A stretch of 64,000 bases of DNA from Wolfiporia cocos (Eukaryota > Basidiomycota > Agaricomycetes > Polyporales > Phaeolaceae): positions 4,588,001 through 4,652,000 of the forward strand of contig JACCLO010000004.1 of NCBI GenBank assembly GCA_029448655.1, in the 5' to 3' direction. The position numbers and the translations under genes were made by a program. Below, piece after piece: positions 23,362 to 34,186 of the stretch (position 1 is its first letter; the number at the start of each line of letters is the position of its first letter). The notes under the pieces were generated by a model. It saw only the letters and a list, made by a program, of their open reading frames with translations, ran no database searches and was not told the origin of the DNA.

Positions 23362-24790
23362 TCACAGCAACTGATCCTCATCATCGTAGCTCTCCTTGAC
23401 CAACCTGATCCAGGCGTGCTGCGGCGTCAGCGATGGAATTGATCTCGAAAAAAAATGCACATGCCTGTAGACAGACGTGGGCGGGTGGTCGCCACTGGGC
23501 AGTGTCAAAATCAGGCCGTTGACGTCCGGTGGGAGCGCACTCACTCGTTCGTGATGAACACATCGACCAGCTCCGGGCTGACATAATCGTAGTACGGATT
23601 AAGGACGTCGACTTTGTCGACGAGGCTGCCCTCCTCGAAGCCGAGCACGCTGCTGGGATCCGCGAAATCGAGCGCGCCGTATTCGTGGTAGAGGTTCCAG
23701 AGCGGCGTGAGCTTGAATTGGCCCGCGCAGACGACAACTGGCGTGCTGTGCGCGCGGGCGGCGGTTGCTGCGAGGAGCGTGCCGGTGATCGCGAACATGC
23801 CGCCGTTGGCGAGGATCGCGTGCGCGCCAATGATGACCTTGTTAACGCGAGACATGATGGCGTAGATAGAAGAATCGGGGACGAGGAAAGTGGAGATGCC
23901 TGCGCTCGAGAGGGACGTCGCCATCTCGTGTCCGCTATATCTGCAGAAGGCCTGTGAACACTTAACAATACTAGCAGATGCATAATCGGCTCACGATGGC
24001 GCAGTCTCTGCTACAATGACGGTATAATTTCGATAATGTGCGGCTGATTTCAGGAATGCCTCGACTGTTTTTGAATGGCCAATCGTGAGGATAATCTCAC
24101 TGGATGCGTTTCTTTTGAGGTGACATCGTCGCAGCTTATTTACCACTCACTCTGAATGAATGTGGTCTTTCGCTGTTTTCGAGACATTGTCGTAGACTGT
24201 CTCAAGCTCGTCGAGCACATCCTGGATAGCCTCCATGAGCACAGGTTTGATGCCCTTGGCGAACGAATCTGGGTCATCCGGGTCGTTTTCCTTCAAAGAG
24301 ATCGTCGCCTCGGACTTGGGCGCAATCGTGGGTTTTCTTGGTTGGCCCTGTAGCACGAACTTCGAGATGGAAAAGACGTTTCTTGACGGTGCCGAGGCGC
24401 CCTTCATCGCAGTGTGGTACTCCTCTCGGATGTTGTGCAGCACTTTGCGTACGATGTTCCCGACAGTGTGTTCTATGAATACATGTGAATGAGAGAGCAA
24501 GAAGATCCCGCGCATGTTTCACTGGACCTTTTGGCTGCGCCTCGGCGAGTCTTTTCCCCACATTGCGAATGAGCGTGACTAGCTGCTCGATATTCGAGAA
24601 GCGTGCTCGTGAGACGACCTGGCGGAGAACGAGAACGGTCTCCAGAGCAGCTTCGCGAGAGCCGACAACTTGTCTAAAGCACCGTTATAGTTATCGACCG
24701 ACTGCCCATAACGATGGCGACTGACCGTCTTCGCAGCTTGTCGGCGAGAACGTCAACGGCGCGATGGTTGGAGAGATAGTCGGGGGCCAT
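23362..24790 (-). CDS. GCD7: Translation initiation factor eIF2B subunit beta
   Basis: Regulatory subunit of eIF2B, the guanine-nucleotide exchange factor that recycles eIF2 and responds to eIF2-alpha phosphorylation. It starts at the ATG ending at 24790 ([20 protein letters not shown]). Family motifs in order: [39 protein letters not shown] with [24 protein letters not shown] (Rossmann-like core), [19 protein letters not shown], and [20 protein letters not shown]. The last exon gives [10 protein letters not shown] joined to [13 protein letters not shown], the usual eIF2B-beta end. At least four short introns are present. The start codon precedes the conserved N-terminal helix and no upstream in-frame ATG competes. 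Confidence 0.92.
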
Positions 24791-25327
24791 GGTTAAAGAT
24801 CGATTCAGAGGTGGTAAGTAGATGAAATCAAGCGTTATAGTGGATATCTGCTATCCGTTATCCAGATGACCTGAGTGAACGGAGATTGAGCAAGGGATCG
24901 GGTACACCACCGATCATGCCATGATCGTTCCTCGCGGTGAGGATCGAGTCATGCAACGATCGGATCAGGAAGCTCAGCCACATCCTGTCAACGACTACTA
25001 TCACTATGTAACTCAGTCCGCTACATGCTAACAAGAGATTATGTTGCGACTGATAGGTAGCTGTGGATTGCTTACATGCCTCAACTGAAGATTTTGTCTC
25101 GAGCTTGTTTGCAATCAACTTAATCAGGTGGTGGGCTCCCTTCAAGCACCTCCATCTACCATCAGATTTGCGTACGACGGTTAACAGTACAGAATGGACT
25201 GTTGCATCTGATGCCTGCTTCCTAACTCCTAAGCTCCGAGCTAGCATATCGCATATACTGAACGAAGGAGGGGCTCTTCAACGACTGGTGTGGATTTAAT
25301 ATTATGCTACCTTGCACATATCTTCAA
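24791..25327. other. Region upstream of GCD7 with no gene
   Basis: About 540 bp holding the GCD7 promoter. Open frames occur on both strands (a 129-codon frame on the minus strand at 24858-25247), but none resembles the missing N-terminal part of eIF2D or any other family I know. Confidence 0.5.
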
Positions 25328-25363
25328 GGCCGCCTGGCGAAATGGCATCGCGTCTGACTACGA
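25328..25363 (+). pseudogene. 5' half of a tRNA-Arg(ACG)
   Basis: These 36 bases match the 5' half of the intact tRNA-Arg at 26391 except one (GGCCGCC instead of GGCCGCG). They include the acceptor strand, the D arm and the anticodon stem up to CTACGA in the anticodon loop. Similarity then stops abruptly, and 6 nt later an apparent splice acceptor opens an eIF2D exon. The 3' half is absent here, so this is not a functional tRNA gene by itself. Confidence 0.85.
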
Positions 25364-25369
25364 TTGTAG

Positions 25370-26258
25370 GATTTAATCCCGCAAGTACAAGACGTCTCTG
25401 CCCTCCTGCACGCAGCGCTTCTTCAAGCTCTACGTACAACGCTCGCTTCGCTTCCGTCATCCGCATTTCCTATGCCCGCATCGACGTTCTGGAGTGTGCA
25501 TGTGCTTCCCGCTCGCCCGGCAGAGATTGACGTAGGTGTGTTCGCACGAATGTTGGCAGCCCATGTCCTTATTCCTCAACACTGCCGCGCAACTCATATT
25601 TGCGGTCGTTGATATGAATTGACTTGTGCTCGTGCAGACCCCCGCCAGGTAGACGTAAAACATTCGACTCACCGTTCTGTCAAGGCCTTCCTCAAGGCGC
25701 ATGTGAAAGAGGGTCTGCTTAAGCTCAAGGGTACCCTGATGTGGAGTTCCTTCGCCGAAGGGCTACTTTTAGGACTGTTGAATCACATGCAACGTTGGTA
25801 TGAGATCCGCGTGGAGGGCAAGGACGCTGTCCGGAAGTAAGTACTCATTAGCAGACATATTGCATGACTATAGCTAACGTGCGCGCACGTGTGCTGCAGG
25901 AAGGGTCAACTGAAGCTCATACAAGTGATATTGAAGATTCGCCAAGAGCGCAAGGCGTGTACTCTCGTAACGGGCTTCGAGCCATACACGCTGGATGCGG
26001 AGGAGCTCGTGGAGGAGTTGCGCAAGATCTATGCCAGTTCGACGTCGGGTGAGTGAATCTTTTATCTCTCTGAATGTCCTGACTATACTCAAACATAATC
26101 TCGCAGTCTCGCCTGTGCAAGACAAGGCGTCCGAGATGGAGGTGATGGTGCAAGGCAAGCAGATCAAGGCTGTTCCGGATCTCCTCATTGCGAAAGGTGT
26201 GCTGAAGAGGTGGATAGAGAGTGCGGACCTGTCCGCGGAGAAGAAAAAGAAGAAGTAG
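25370..26258 (+). pseudogene. N-terminally truncated eIF2D (ligatin/Tma64) with SWIB and SUI1 parts
   Basis: eIF2D delivers tRNA to the ribosomal P site and recycles 40S subunits. Normally it has a PUA-type N-terminus, a winged helix, a SWIB/MDM2-like part and a C-terminal SUI1 domain, about 550-600 residues in all. Here the readable sequence begins in mid-protein: DVSALLHAALLQALRTTLAS, FWSVHVLPARPAEID, then KHSTHRSVKAFLKAHVKEGL (SWIB region), WYEIRVEGKDAVRKKGQLK, and the SUI1 domain ACTLVTGFEPYTLDAEELVE and KQIKAVPDLLIAKGVLKRWI. It ends in a Lys-rich tail and a TAG at 26256. Introns splice in phase (for example 25522 to about 25637). No PUA-encoding exons occur upstream. A short protein from the ATG near 25480 is possible, so the locus could still be expressed as a DENR-like SUI1 protein. 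Confidence 0.75.
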
Positions 26259-26390
26259 CGCTTCCTTCTGAGAGATCGGCGGACTTGTGGATGCAACAGC
26301 GGCGGGTGTATATCAGTATGGCTACAGCGTGGGCACATCTACTCGACCTAATATTCACATTATATAACATATAATCATTCCTTCTAACAA

Positions 26391-26462
26391 GGCCGCGTGG
26401 CGAAATGGCATCGCGTCTGACTACGAATCAGGAGATTGCAGGTTCGAGACCTGCCGCGGTCA
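26391..26462 (+). tRNA. tRNA-Arg(ACG)
   Basis: A 72-nt intronless tRNA. Acceptor stem GGCCGCG/CGCGGTC has all seven pairs (one G-U). The D arm is GCGA...TCGC. The anticodon stem TCTGA/TCAGG encloses the loop CTACGAA with anticodon ACG. The T arm GCAGG-TTCGAGA-CCTGC is perfect, and the discriminator base is A. A T-rich Pol III terminator (TTTTTCTTTT) follows directly. Confidence 0.95.
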
Positions 26463-27047
26463 TTTTTCTTTTCATGCAGTTGGAATGAAGCGACGCGGGA
26501 CGTGTGTGTGAGGCGGCCGCGGGGGGGTTCAACAGTTACCCTCACCAGGTGCGGTTGCCAGCTGTGATTTTCCTCTGAAGAGTTGTGTAGGATGACTTTG
26601 ACTTCTCCTCGAGAATGTCGCCGCCTTGCAGTCGCTATGACGTCGTGGGTGCTCTGCCCTGGATTTAGTCTTAGTTACATGACGCGGGATACAAAGTATA
26701 ACAAAATGTAATTGTACGGGCTCATTATGTGCGCGCACTTGTACTCCCTTGCCGCGCGAGTTGCATACCGCGATCGCGCACAATGGCGTGCCGTGGTGAG
26801 AAGTAAGAAACGATGTGCGCGCGAGGCGCGAGGGCGCGGGGGCGGTGGGCACGTCTATGATGTCAGCAAGGTGACGATAACATGGCGGTGGCGGTGACAT
26901 GGACGACATGGAATGATGACATCACAGAACTGTGGGGTGATTTCGTGTTAACGCTCGGCCACTCATTCTGCGTCTGACCATCGCGATTGCAACTCGCGGA
27001 TACGCATACACCCACGTTTGAGGCGCGCGCACAACGGCACAGCTGCA
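26463..27047. other. Region between tRNA-Arg and the small unknown gene
   Basis: About 585 bp with no recognisable gene. The stretch 26800-26900 is rich in G and C. The promoter of the gene at 27048 must lie here. Confidence 0.5.
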
Positions 27048-28263
27048 ATGGCCAGTGCACAAGCAAACACGAAGGCCCCCAAAGCTCCTAGGCCCGGTTC
27101 TACCGCTAGCCGCAAAAAGCGCAAGGCTACCGAGTACCCAGAAGGTCCCAGCTTCTCTGTGGTTGACAACGCAAGCACGGGGACAGTGCTTCCAAGCATG
27201 CCGCCCGATTTCAGTAGTACGCAGGAGGTGATGAATTTTGCATAAGTGGCTGCGTACGGTTTGCATTTGGTGGTCGCGATCCGGGACAACGGCGTCCATT
27301 GTCGGGGCTGACTAGCTTTTCAGTGCCCGTTTAACACCTGACTTGTTCGAAGCCTTCTTTGACCTGGACCATGTCATGCGAGTCACCGAGCACATTGTGG
27401 CGACGACCAAGTTAGCAAATGAAGACGGTGCGTGCACTTGACGTATGGATATATGCGCATATATACATGTTGTTGAGCAACGGATAATCACAGCTGGCTC
27501 TCACTCGCGTGCTGACAGTGGATTTGTGGACGTGACCATGACGAACATTACCCAAGGCCAAGTCGCAAGCGGGAGCCTCGCTCTCAACGCTGGAGACACA
27601 AACGGTCACTCGTCTGCATTCTGGGGCTCTATGATGTCTGGCTTCTCGACGGCACATGCGGCATCAAGCATTCTGTCTCCCTCGGCTGAGACCCCTGGCC
27701 CAAGTGGCTCGAATATAACTACAAGCATGTTTGCGTCAACCAGCTGTGACCCGGGTACGACAAGCTTCAGCGCTGGCTTGGACACGCTTGCAATTAACTG
27801 GGATGACCCGGCATTGTTCCACTTCGGCGGGTCTGGTGCGTCTCCCCGCGCGCAACGCCACAGGTGCGCCTCCGCGCGCAACGCCATAGGTGCGTCGCTG
27901 CGTCGGGGCGCATCGCTATTGCGAGCACGGGGCATGGACGCAACGAGTGCGTCTCCCCGCGCGCAACGCCATAGGTGCGCCTTCGCGCGTGACGCCATAG
28001 GTGCGTCGCTGCGCCTGGGCGGGCAACGGGGCATGGACGCAACAAGTGCGTCTCCCCGCGCGCAACGCCATAGGTGCGTCTCTGCATGCGCGAGACGGGC
28101 CCCGGGGGCGGGGGCAATGGGGCTTTTATACGTCGAGGGCGGGGCCGCAGGGAATGAACCGAGGCCGAAAGAGGCAAACGCGGGGGGCGCAGGAAATGAA
28201 CTGAGGACGGAAAAGGCAACTGTGCTCGGCGCAGGAAATGAACGCGCGCGACGCAGGAAATGA
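27048..28263 (+). CDS. Unknown Ser/Thr-rich protein with repeat-derived C-terminus
   Basis: I do not recognise this protein. Exon 1 (27048-27227) begins MASAQANTKAPKAPRPGSTA and has a basic cluster (SRKKRKATEYPE) resembling a nuclear localisation signal. An 88-nt intron (27228-27315) joins STQE to LFSARLTPDLFEAFFDLDHV. A second intron ending in ATCACAG near 27491 leads in frame to AGSHSRADSGFVDVTMTNIT and a Ser/Gly/Thr-rich region ending INWDDPALFHFGGSG at about 27835. From there the frame runs straight into a GC-rich minisatellite and continues to a TGA at 28261. The repeat-encoded tail (RAQRHRC repeats) is arginine-rich and unlike the rest, so the natural stop was probably lost. Confidence 0.55.
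27838..28100. repeat. GC-rich minisatellite inside the coding frame
   Basis: At least five copies of a motif close to GCGCAACGCCATAGGTGCG occur at about 27850, 27875, 27961, 27985 and 28056. They are organised in a larger unit of about 110 bp that ends with GGGGCATGGACGCAACRAGT and restarts with GCGTCTCCCCGCG. Both strands stay open in several frames because of the base composition. Confidence 0.85.
28150..28262. repeat. Short tandem repeats around GCAGGAAATGAAC
   Basis: Four spaced copies of GCAGGRAATGAAC occur between 28150 and 28262, the last two about 20 bp apart. The spacers are purine-rich (GAGGCCGAAAGAGGCAA, GAGGACGGAAAAGGCAA). This is a second repeat family directly after the minisatellite; the stop codon of the unknown gene falls in its last copy. 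Confidence 0.7.
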
Positions 28264-28309
28264 ACGCGCGCGACCCAATGCGTCGCCGCAGGGGTCCAAC
28301 GGAATGCAT

Positions 28310-28345
28310 AGAATCAGATTGCAGGTTCGACCCCTGCGGTGGTCA
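28310..28345 (+). pseudogene. 3' half of a tRNA-Arg-like gene
   Basis: From GAATCAG onward the sequence follows the 3' half of tRNA-Arg(ACG): a T arm GCAGG-TTCGACC-CCTGC with a B-box-like GGTTCGACCC, then GGTGGTC and A, with T-rich DNA after it. The variable loop is 3 nt too short and no matching 5' half precedes it. Its acceptor strand GGTGGTC would pair over all seven positions (two G-U) with the GGCCGCC of the 5' half at 25328. Confidence 0.6.
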
Positions 28346-28650
28346 TTTTGTTTTGTTCCGCCGATTTTATGGACGGTGGGAATGTGAAATTTTCGCTCGG
28401 AAGATCTTTTTGGTCTTTTTTTTTTGAGTGGTGAGGCCCATGCACATACGTTCTGCATGTTCCTCTGCTGTTCTTGACACCTGCTATGCCACAAGGCTGT
28501 CAACCGTCAGTTGTCATCCATGTCTTGACAGTCTCCAGTCCACATCAGGTCTTAATTTGCCAGAACATGGTATCGAGGCAAAGTATTTGCACGAAGTCAT
28601 TCACTACTACTGCCGTGCAGTAGGAAGCACTCCAAATCTACTATACAGGC
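28346..28650. other. 3' region downstream of tryptophan synthase
   Basis: About 305 bp between the tRNA-like remnant and the stop codon of the TRP5-like gene. It contains a T-rich run at 28409-28426 and no supportable gene. Confidence 0.5.
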
Positions 28651-31338
28651 TCAAGCAGTTACATGCCAGTCGAGGATGTCCTCCCATTTACCAGGAAGAA
28701 GCTGCGAAATCTGCTCAACATCCTTATCGCCACGTCCTGACAGGCACTGTTCACCAAAATCAGAGATAGATTTTAACATAGAGCTCCACAACAACTCACA
28801 ATGACAATGTTAGAGTCCTTGGGCATCGTCTTTGCTAACCGGACACCCTCCCAGATGGCATGAGAGGACTCCAGAGCTGTTGGCATGAGCGTCAATTGAA
28901 GGAGAACCACACCTAGCCAGATGGCTTACCTGGAATGATGCCCTCAAGCTGTGTGCACATCCTGAAGCCCCGCAGAGCCTCCTCATCGGTAGCAACGACG
29001 TACTGAGCACGCCCAGAATCCTTCAACCAAGCGTGCTCAGGCCCAACACCAGGGTAGTCGAGTCCGGCGCTAATCGAGTGTGTCTCGACAATCTGGCCCG
29101 AAGATGACTGCAGGATGTACGTCCGCACACCGTGGAAGACACCAGCAACGCCCTTGGTCAACGTCGCCGAATGCCTGTCGCTTTCCAGACCTGTCTCATA
29201 ATGAGTCTCCACAACCACCGAGAACGCGCGGAGCACTGACCTTCGCCGCCAGCCTCGACGCCGACGAGCTTGACCTCCTTGTCAGGAATGAAGTCGTAGA
29301 ATGTGCCGATCGCGTTGCTGCCGCCGCCAACGCAAGCGACGACAGCATCAGGAAGGCGCCCGATCTCGCCGTGGATCTGCTCCTTGATCTCCTTCCCGAT
29401 GATCCGCTGGAAGTCGCGTACGATCGTCGGGAACGGGTGCGGCCCGATGGCGGAGCCGATGAGGTAGTGCGTGACGGAGAGGTTCGTCACCCAGTCGCGC
29501 AGTGCCTCGTTGACCGCGTCCTTCAGCGTGCACGAGCCCGAGTGCACCGGGACGACCTAGCGGGGCAATCAGCTCCGAGTCTTACTGGACACCGCAGGCA
29601 AGTCACCTTGGCTCCAAGCATGCGGATACGGAAGACATTGAGCGCTTGGCGTCGCGCGTCCTCGGCACCCATGTAGATTACGCACTCCATGCCGAAGCGC
29701 GCGCAGACGGTCGCAGTGGCGACACCGTGTTGTCCAGCGCCGGTCTCGGCGATAATACGCGTCTTCCCTAACCTCTTGGCGAGCAAAATCTGATATTGCA
29801 TTGCATATCGATGAGCTTAGCACGAACATAGTGCGGACAGTAGCGCGCACCTGCCCGATTGCATTGTTGATCTTATGCGACCCTGTGTGATTTCTGGGAT
29901 TCTTACATCAGCAGCTGGCAAGATTGCAAACCTCAGAACGCCTACAGGTCTTCTCGCTTTAACCAAATTGTGGCACCGCCCGCATGGTTTGTCAGCTGCT
30001 CCGCCTTGTAAAGTTTCGAAGGCCTGTTCATATAGCCGTAGAAGCTCTCGAACTCTTTCCAGAACTCAGGGTCCTTCATCGCAGACTGATGCGCCTCTTC
30101 CAGTTCAATGAGGCAGTCCCAGAGGGCTTCTGGCACATACTGCCCGCCAAACTCTCCGAACCGCGGGGGCAGTAGCGTCTTCTTGGCCGCCTCCTGATCC
30201 GCCTGAATCGCCTTCGTGACGCGCGACGCAGAGCGATGCGCCGACGCGAGGGTGGGACGCGTCGGCTGCTGGCCCTTCAGACTGATCTCGCGGCAGTACG
30301 CCTCGACGTGTTGCGCGATCTCGCCCTGCGGCGCGTTCTTGATGACGGAGACCAGCCGGCTGCCGACGACGACGCCGTCGGCGCCCGCGTCTGCGACAAC
30401 ATCGAAGTGCTCACGCGTCGCGACGCCGAATCCGACTGCGAGCGGGACATCGGTGTGCTCGCGCACGCGGGAGATGAGCTCGGGGAGGGCGCTGTTCATC
30501 GTGCCCGTTACAGAGGATCCGGTTGTTCCCATCTGGGTTAGTCATAGAAGTGAATTGCATCGGGGGTGTCTAGTGGAGGTGGACCCTACCTTGGAAACGA
30601 TGTAGATGAAAGAGTCCGCGATTGACGCAAGGAACTGGATCCGACGCGCGGACGTAGAGGGTGCAACCAGAGGGACGTACGAAACGCTGCATGACTCGGT
30701 GAGCGACGTGACGAGTTAGGGGAGGGAACAATTGTACCTCGACTTTGTGCATTTCTCGCGGAACGTGATGGCCTCTTCAGGTGGCAGATCGACGATGATG
30801 AATCCGTTGGCACCCGCTTCGGCAGCATCTTGAATTGCCTTGTCCTCTCCGTACGCAAGAAGTGGGTTGTAGTAGCCTATGACGGATGCGTAAATGTAGA
30901 ATCCGCTTTAGGACGGCAGGCAGCGTACCCATTAAAAGCACTGGGACGGTTAATCCCTTGCTACGCGCCTCCCTGACAATGCCGAGACAATTGGGATATT
31001 GCACATTATTTTGCAGAGCAATCTAAAGCGCGTTATCGTGAAGCAACTACTGCAGTCAAATGGGACGATGCACTCACGAGGTTGGTCTCTTGAATGGCAG
31101 GACCGTCTGCCATGGGGTCGGAGAAGGGCACTCCGAGTTCAATTATGTCCGTGCCACCTTCCTGCATGGCTAGCATGATAGATACTGTATCATTCACGGT
31201 CGGATAGCCTGCAGTGACGAAAGTCACCACCGCAGGGCTGCTCTGGAAGATTGTCTGAGAATCCGAGGGTCACGGTGGATATCCATGAGCACTCACATCC
31301 TTGTTTCTTACTTCAAAGACTTTCTTGAGGGCCTCCAT
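28651..31338 (-). CDS. TRP5: Bifunctional tryptophan synthase (alpha-beta fusion)
   Basis: Catalyses the last two steps of tryptophan synthesis: release of indole from indole-3-glycerol phosphate, then condensation with serine. As in other fungi, the alpha domain comes first. From the ATG ending at 31338 ([14 protein letters not shown]) the TrpA signature [17 protein letters not shown] carries the catalytic Glu and Asp, followed by GTTGSSVTG and [21 protein letters not shown] linker (about 30200-30290) leads to the TrpB domain: [38 protein letters not shown] with the PLP lysine, [37 protein letters not shown] and [16 protein letters not shown]. It ends [19 protein letters not shown]...DWHVTA at a TGA at 28651-28653. 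Roughly nine short introns are present. It diverges from the asparaginase gene. Confidence 0.95.
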
Positions 31339-31403
31339 GGCGAGCACAGGGATACAATGCGGAGAGGTCTCCTGGACTGGCCCTGTTTTATGTGGAGGAG
31401 CTC

Positions 31404-31409
31404 GAGTCA
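31404..31409 (-). promoter_or_regulatory. Possible Gcn4/Cpc1 half-site upstream of TRP5
   Basis: TGACTC on the minus strand, 66 bp upstream of the tryptophan synthase ATG and within the 213-bp promoter shared with the asparaginase gene. It matches the core of the TGACTCA element used by general amino-acid control. A six-base match can easily arise by chance. Confidence 0.35.
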
Positions 31410-31551
31410 AGGTCGATCGTTTGCAGACGCTGTGAAAGTCGCCATCTAATCTCCCGATCTGATCTGTATTCTCGGTCCAGGGGCAGCCGCAAATAGACGT
31501 CCGACCACCCGTCTCGCCTCCACATTCCCGAGTGGCTGAAGCGTCAGAACA

Positions 31552-34055
31552 ATGGATCTGGCGCAGGGCTCAGACGAGTCCAGGGTGCTCATCCTTAACA
31601 CGGGGGGCACCATCAATATGATTCTTGGGCATCAGGGCTACGTGCCCGAGCCATATTTCCTCACGGAAACCCTTCGCACTCAGAATCGTTTCCACGATCC
31701 GCTCGAGGAGTCGTTGTTCTCTCACTCGGCTTCTGTGGAGGGGTATCGCGAGTGGACTCGCAATACGAACAGCGGAGCTGCCACGCCTATCGGTAAATCG
31801 GCTCAGAGCCGAGCTGCATCGCCCACCCCCCCTCCACAGGACCAACATCACCATCTGCCGACACTACCCGTGCGATCATCACGTCCCATTGGTATCTCAC
31901 ATGTCGCTGCACAGCTGTTCCAGTCCTGTAACCATAACGCGGAGAAACAGCCGCTGTGCACCAAAACAGCAGACGATGTTTACGAGGCGCACTTGCCCAG
32001 CTTGATTACTCCTCGCAGCACTGCACCTGGGGGTATCCGGAAGCGGATCCGCTATGCAGTACTTGAGGTGAGTTGTACTAAAAGGGCGTCACAGCCTGGG
32101 CTCAGCTGCTAGTAGTGGGATCCTCTGCTGGACAGCAGCAATTTAGAAATCACAGGTAAGCCTCTAGGAGTTCAGTAAGCTCCATACTAAACAGTGTCCG
32201 ATAGTACAGATTGGATCAGGATCGCAACGGAGATAGAGTTGAATTATTCTACATTCGACGCGTTTGTGATCTTACACGGCACTGACACAATGTCATACAC
32301 CTCGTCTGCGCTCAGCTTTCTGTTGGAGGACCTAGGAAAGACTGTGGTACGGCTGCATTATCTCATAGCATTCAGCAATGATTAATTGTCATGCCGCCTA
32401 GATCCTGACAGGCGCACAAATTCCCTTGTCGCAACTCCGGAATGATGCCGTAGACAACCTGCTGGGTGCACTGGTCATTGCCGGCCATTATATTATACCG
32501 GGTATGTCTAATGATGCGGTTGCGCGTGTACAAGCCCACATTACGTGCAGAGTGCTGCTTGTTCTTCAACCACACACTCTACCGGGGCAATAGAGTGTCG
32601 AAATTCTCCTCGTATGATCTGAATGCATTCTCCAGCCCAAACTTCCCGCCGCTCGTAAACGGTCAGTGTGTACTCAATGTGCGACCCAGTCCCGAGATCT
32701 GATCTTCCTGCAGTGGGTATTGACATCGTGGTCAATTGGAATGATGTGATCAGACAGACGAGCCTCCGGCGTTTCAGGGCCCATAAGCGTCAGTGAAGCT
32801 CACAAATCCTGCATTGATATAGGCTGAACGCCTGCTACTTTTAGAAATGAGCCCGCATGTCGGTTAGTCATTTAAGGCGAGCATGTGAGACATGCAGATT
32901 CTGAAGCAGATCCACAGCCACCCTGCGCCTTTTCCCAGGTATCACCACTGCCACAGTGCGGGCATTCTTGTCGCCTCCCACTCGGGGTGTCGTGCTAGAG
33001 ACATTCGGTGCAGGCAACGCCCCACAACGTCCTGATCTGATCAGCGCGCTGAAGGAGGCATGCGACCGGGGCGTTGTCATCGTCTCAATCTCACAGTGCG
33101 CCAAGGGCTCGGTATCGGACGCTTACGAGACCGGGCGGAGCTTGCTCATGGTGGGCATCGTGCCAGGTGGGGACATGACACCCGAGGTATGTTATGACCA
33201 CAGCACAATTCAGAAATTCAGAAAGCCGCTCACGTGAATTTGTTGCAGTGTGCTCTGACCAAGCTGAGCTACCTCCTTTCGAAGCCAGAATTTTCCGTCT
33301 CGGAGGTGCGTCGGCTCGTCGGCACGCCCCTCCGCGGGGAGCTCACGCGCCCGGCGAGCACGCTCCCGCCGGCGGTCAGCGAGCCCAAGGGCATCGACCA
33401 AAACCTCGAGAGCATCCAGGGCGTGCTTTCCCAGGTCGTGCGCCTGTCCTCTTCACAGCGTCCCGTGCCGCGCGTCGTCATCTCGTATGAGGCCGACGAG
33501 AGCCAGAGCGAGAGCATCGCCGAGGCGGCCGCGCCGTGGTCGTGGACAGCTGCAGAGGCGGCGTCGACTGAGAGCGCACTCTTCCCGTTCCTGATGCACC
33601 TCGCCGCAGCGCGGGACGACGCGGAGGGCATCGCGTTCTGCCTCGCCGCTGAGCGTGGCGCCGCGGCGGAGAACGCGGCGAGCCCTGCGGCGGAGTATCA
33701 GCCGCGCCGGAACATCGCAATCGGAGGTGGGCTCGCGAACTGCATCGAGCCCGCGTCGGGGCGCTCGCCCCTGCATTCCGCGGCGATCAACGGCAGTGTG
33801 GGCGCAGTCAGCGCGCTACTCGAGGCGGGAGCACTGGTGCACTTGCGTGACGCACTCGGACATACCCCGTTGTACTATGCCGCGCGGCAGGGTCATGAGG
33901 GCGTGGTGGAGATACTGGTCAAGGCCGGCGCGATATTGGGAGGCTCGGACGTTGAGGGTGGCTTCGCGTCACTTGCGGTCAAAAAGGCGTCTTCCGCCAA
34001 GGACGATAACGCCACGCGGATATGGAAGAAGGCAGGTGCAAATGTGGAAGGTTAA
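31552..34055 (+). CDS. Type I L-asparaginase with C-terminal ankyrin repeats
   Basis: Hydrolyses asparagine to aspartate and ammonia; probably cytosolic because no signal peptide precedes [16 protein letters not shown]. The first catalytic Thr motif is [11 protein letters not shown] and the second is [19 protein letters not shown]. Further family motifs are [40 protein letters not shown], and [20 protein letters not shown]. The C-terminal part has ankyrin-type repeats: [20 protein letters not shown] and [20 protein letters not shown]. This architecture, asparaginase plus ankyrins, is known from eukaryotic 60-kDa ASPG-type enzymes. An insertion rich in Pro/Ser/His (about residues 90-125) separates the first motif from the rest. 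About seven introns are inferred. Divergent from TRP5, hinting at shared amino-acid-responsive control. Confidence 0.92.
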
Positions 34056-34186
34056 TCCTCTCCCTTCCCCTTTCCTCCGAGAACAAGGGTTACATAGCAA
34101 TGTGTTATAGCGATTGTGCCACGGTGAAGGTATATCAAACGAGGCAAAACGATAATGACCCAGTTCCTACATTACACTTAAAAATG

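Noticed and set aside
25328..25363. A functional tRNA-Arg with an intron
   Set aside because: No matching 3' half occurs within several hundred bases; eIF2D coding sequence begins right after it.
27606..28309. Minus-strand genes opposite the minisatellite (171 and 142 codons)
   Set aside because: They consist of the GC-rich repeat read backwards, which is open in several frames by composition.
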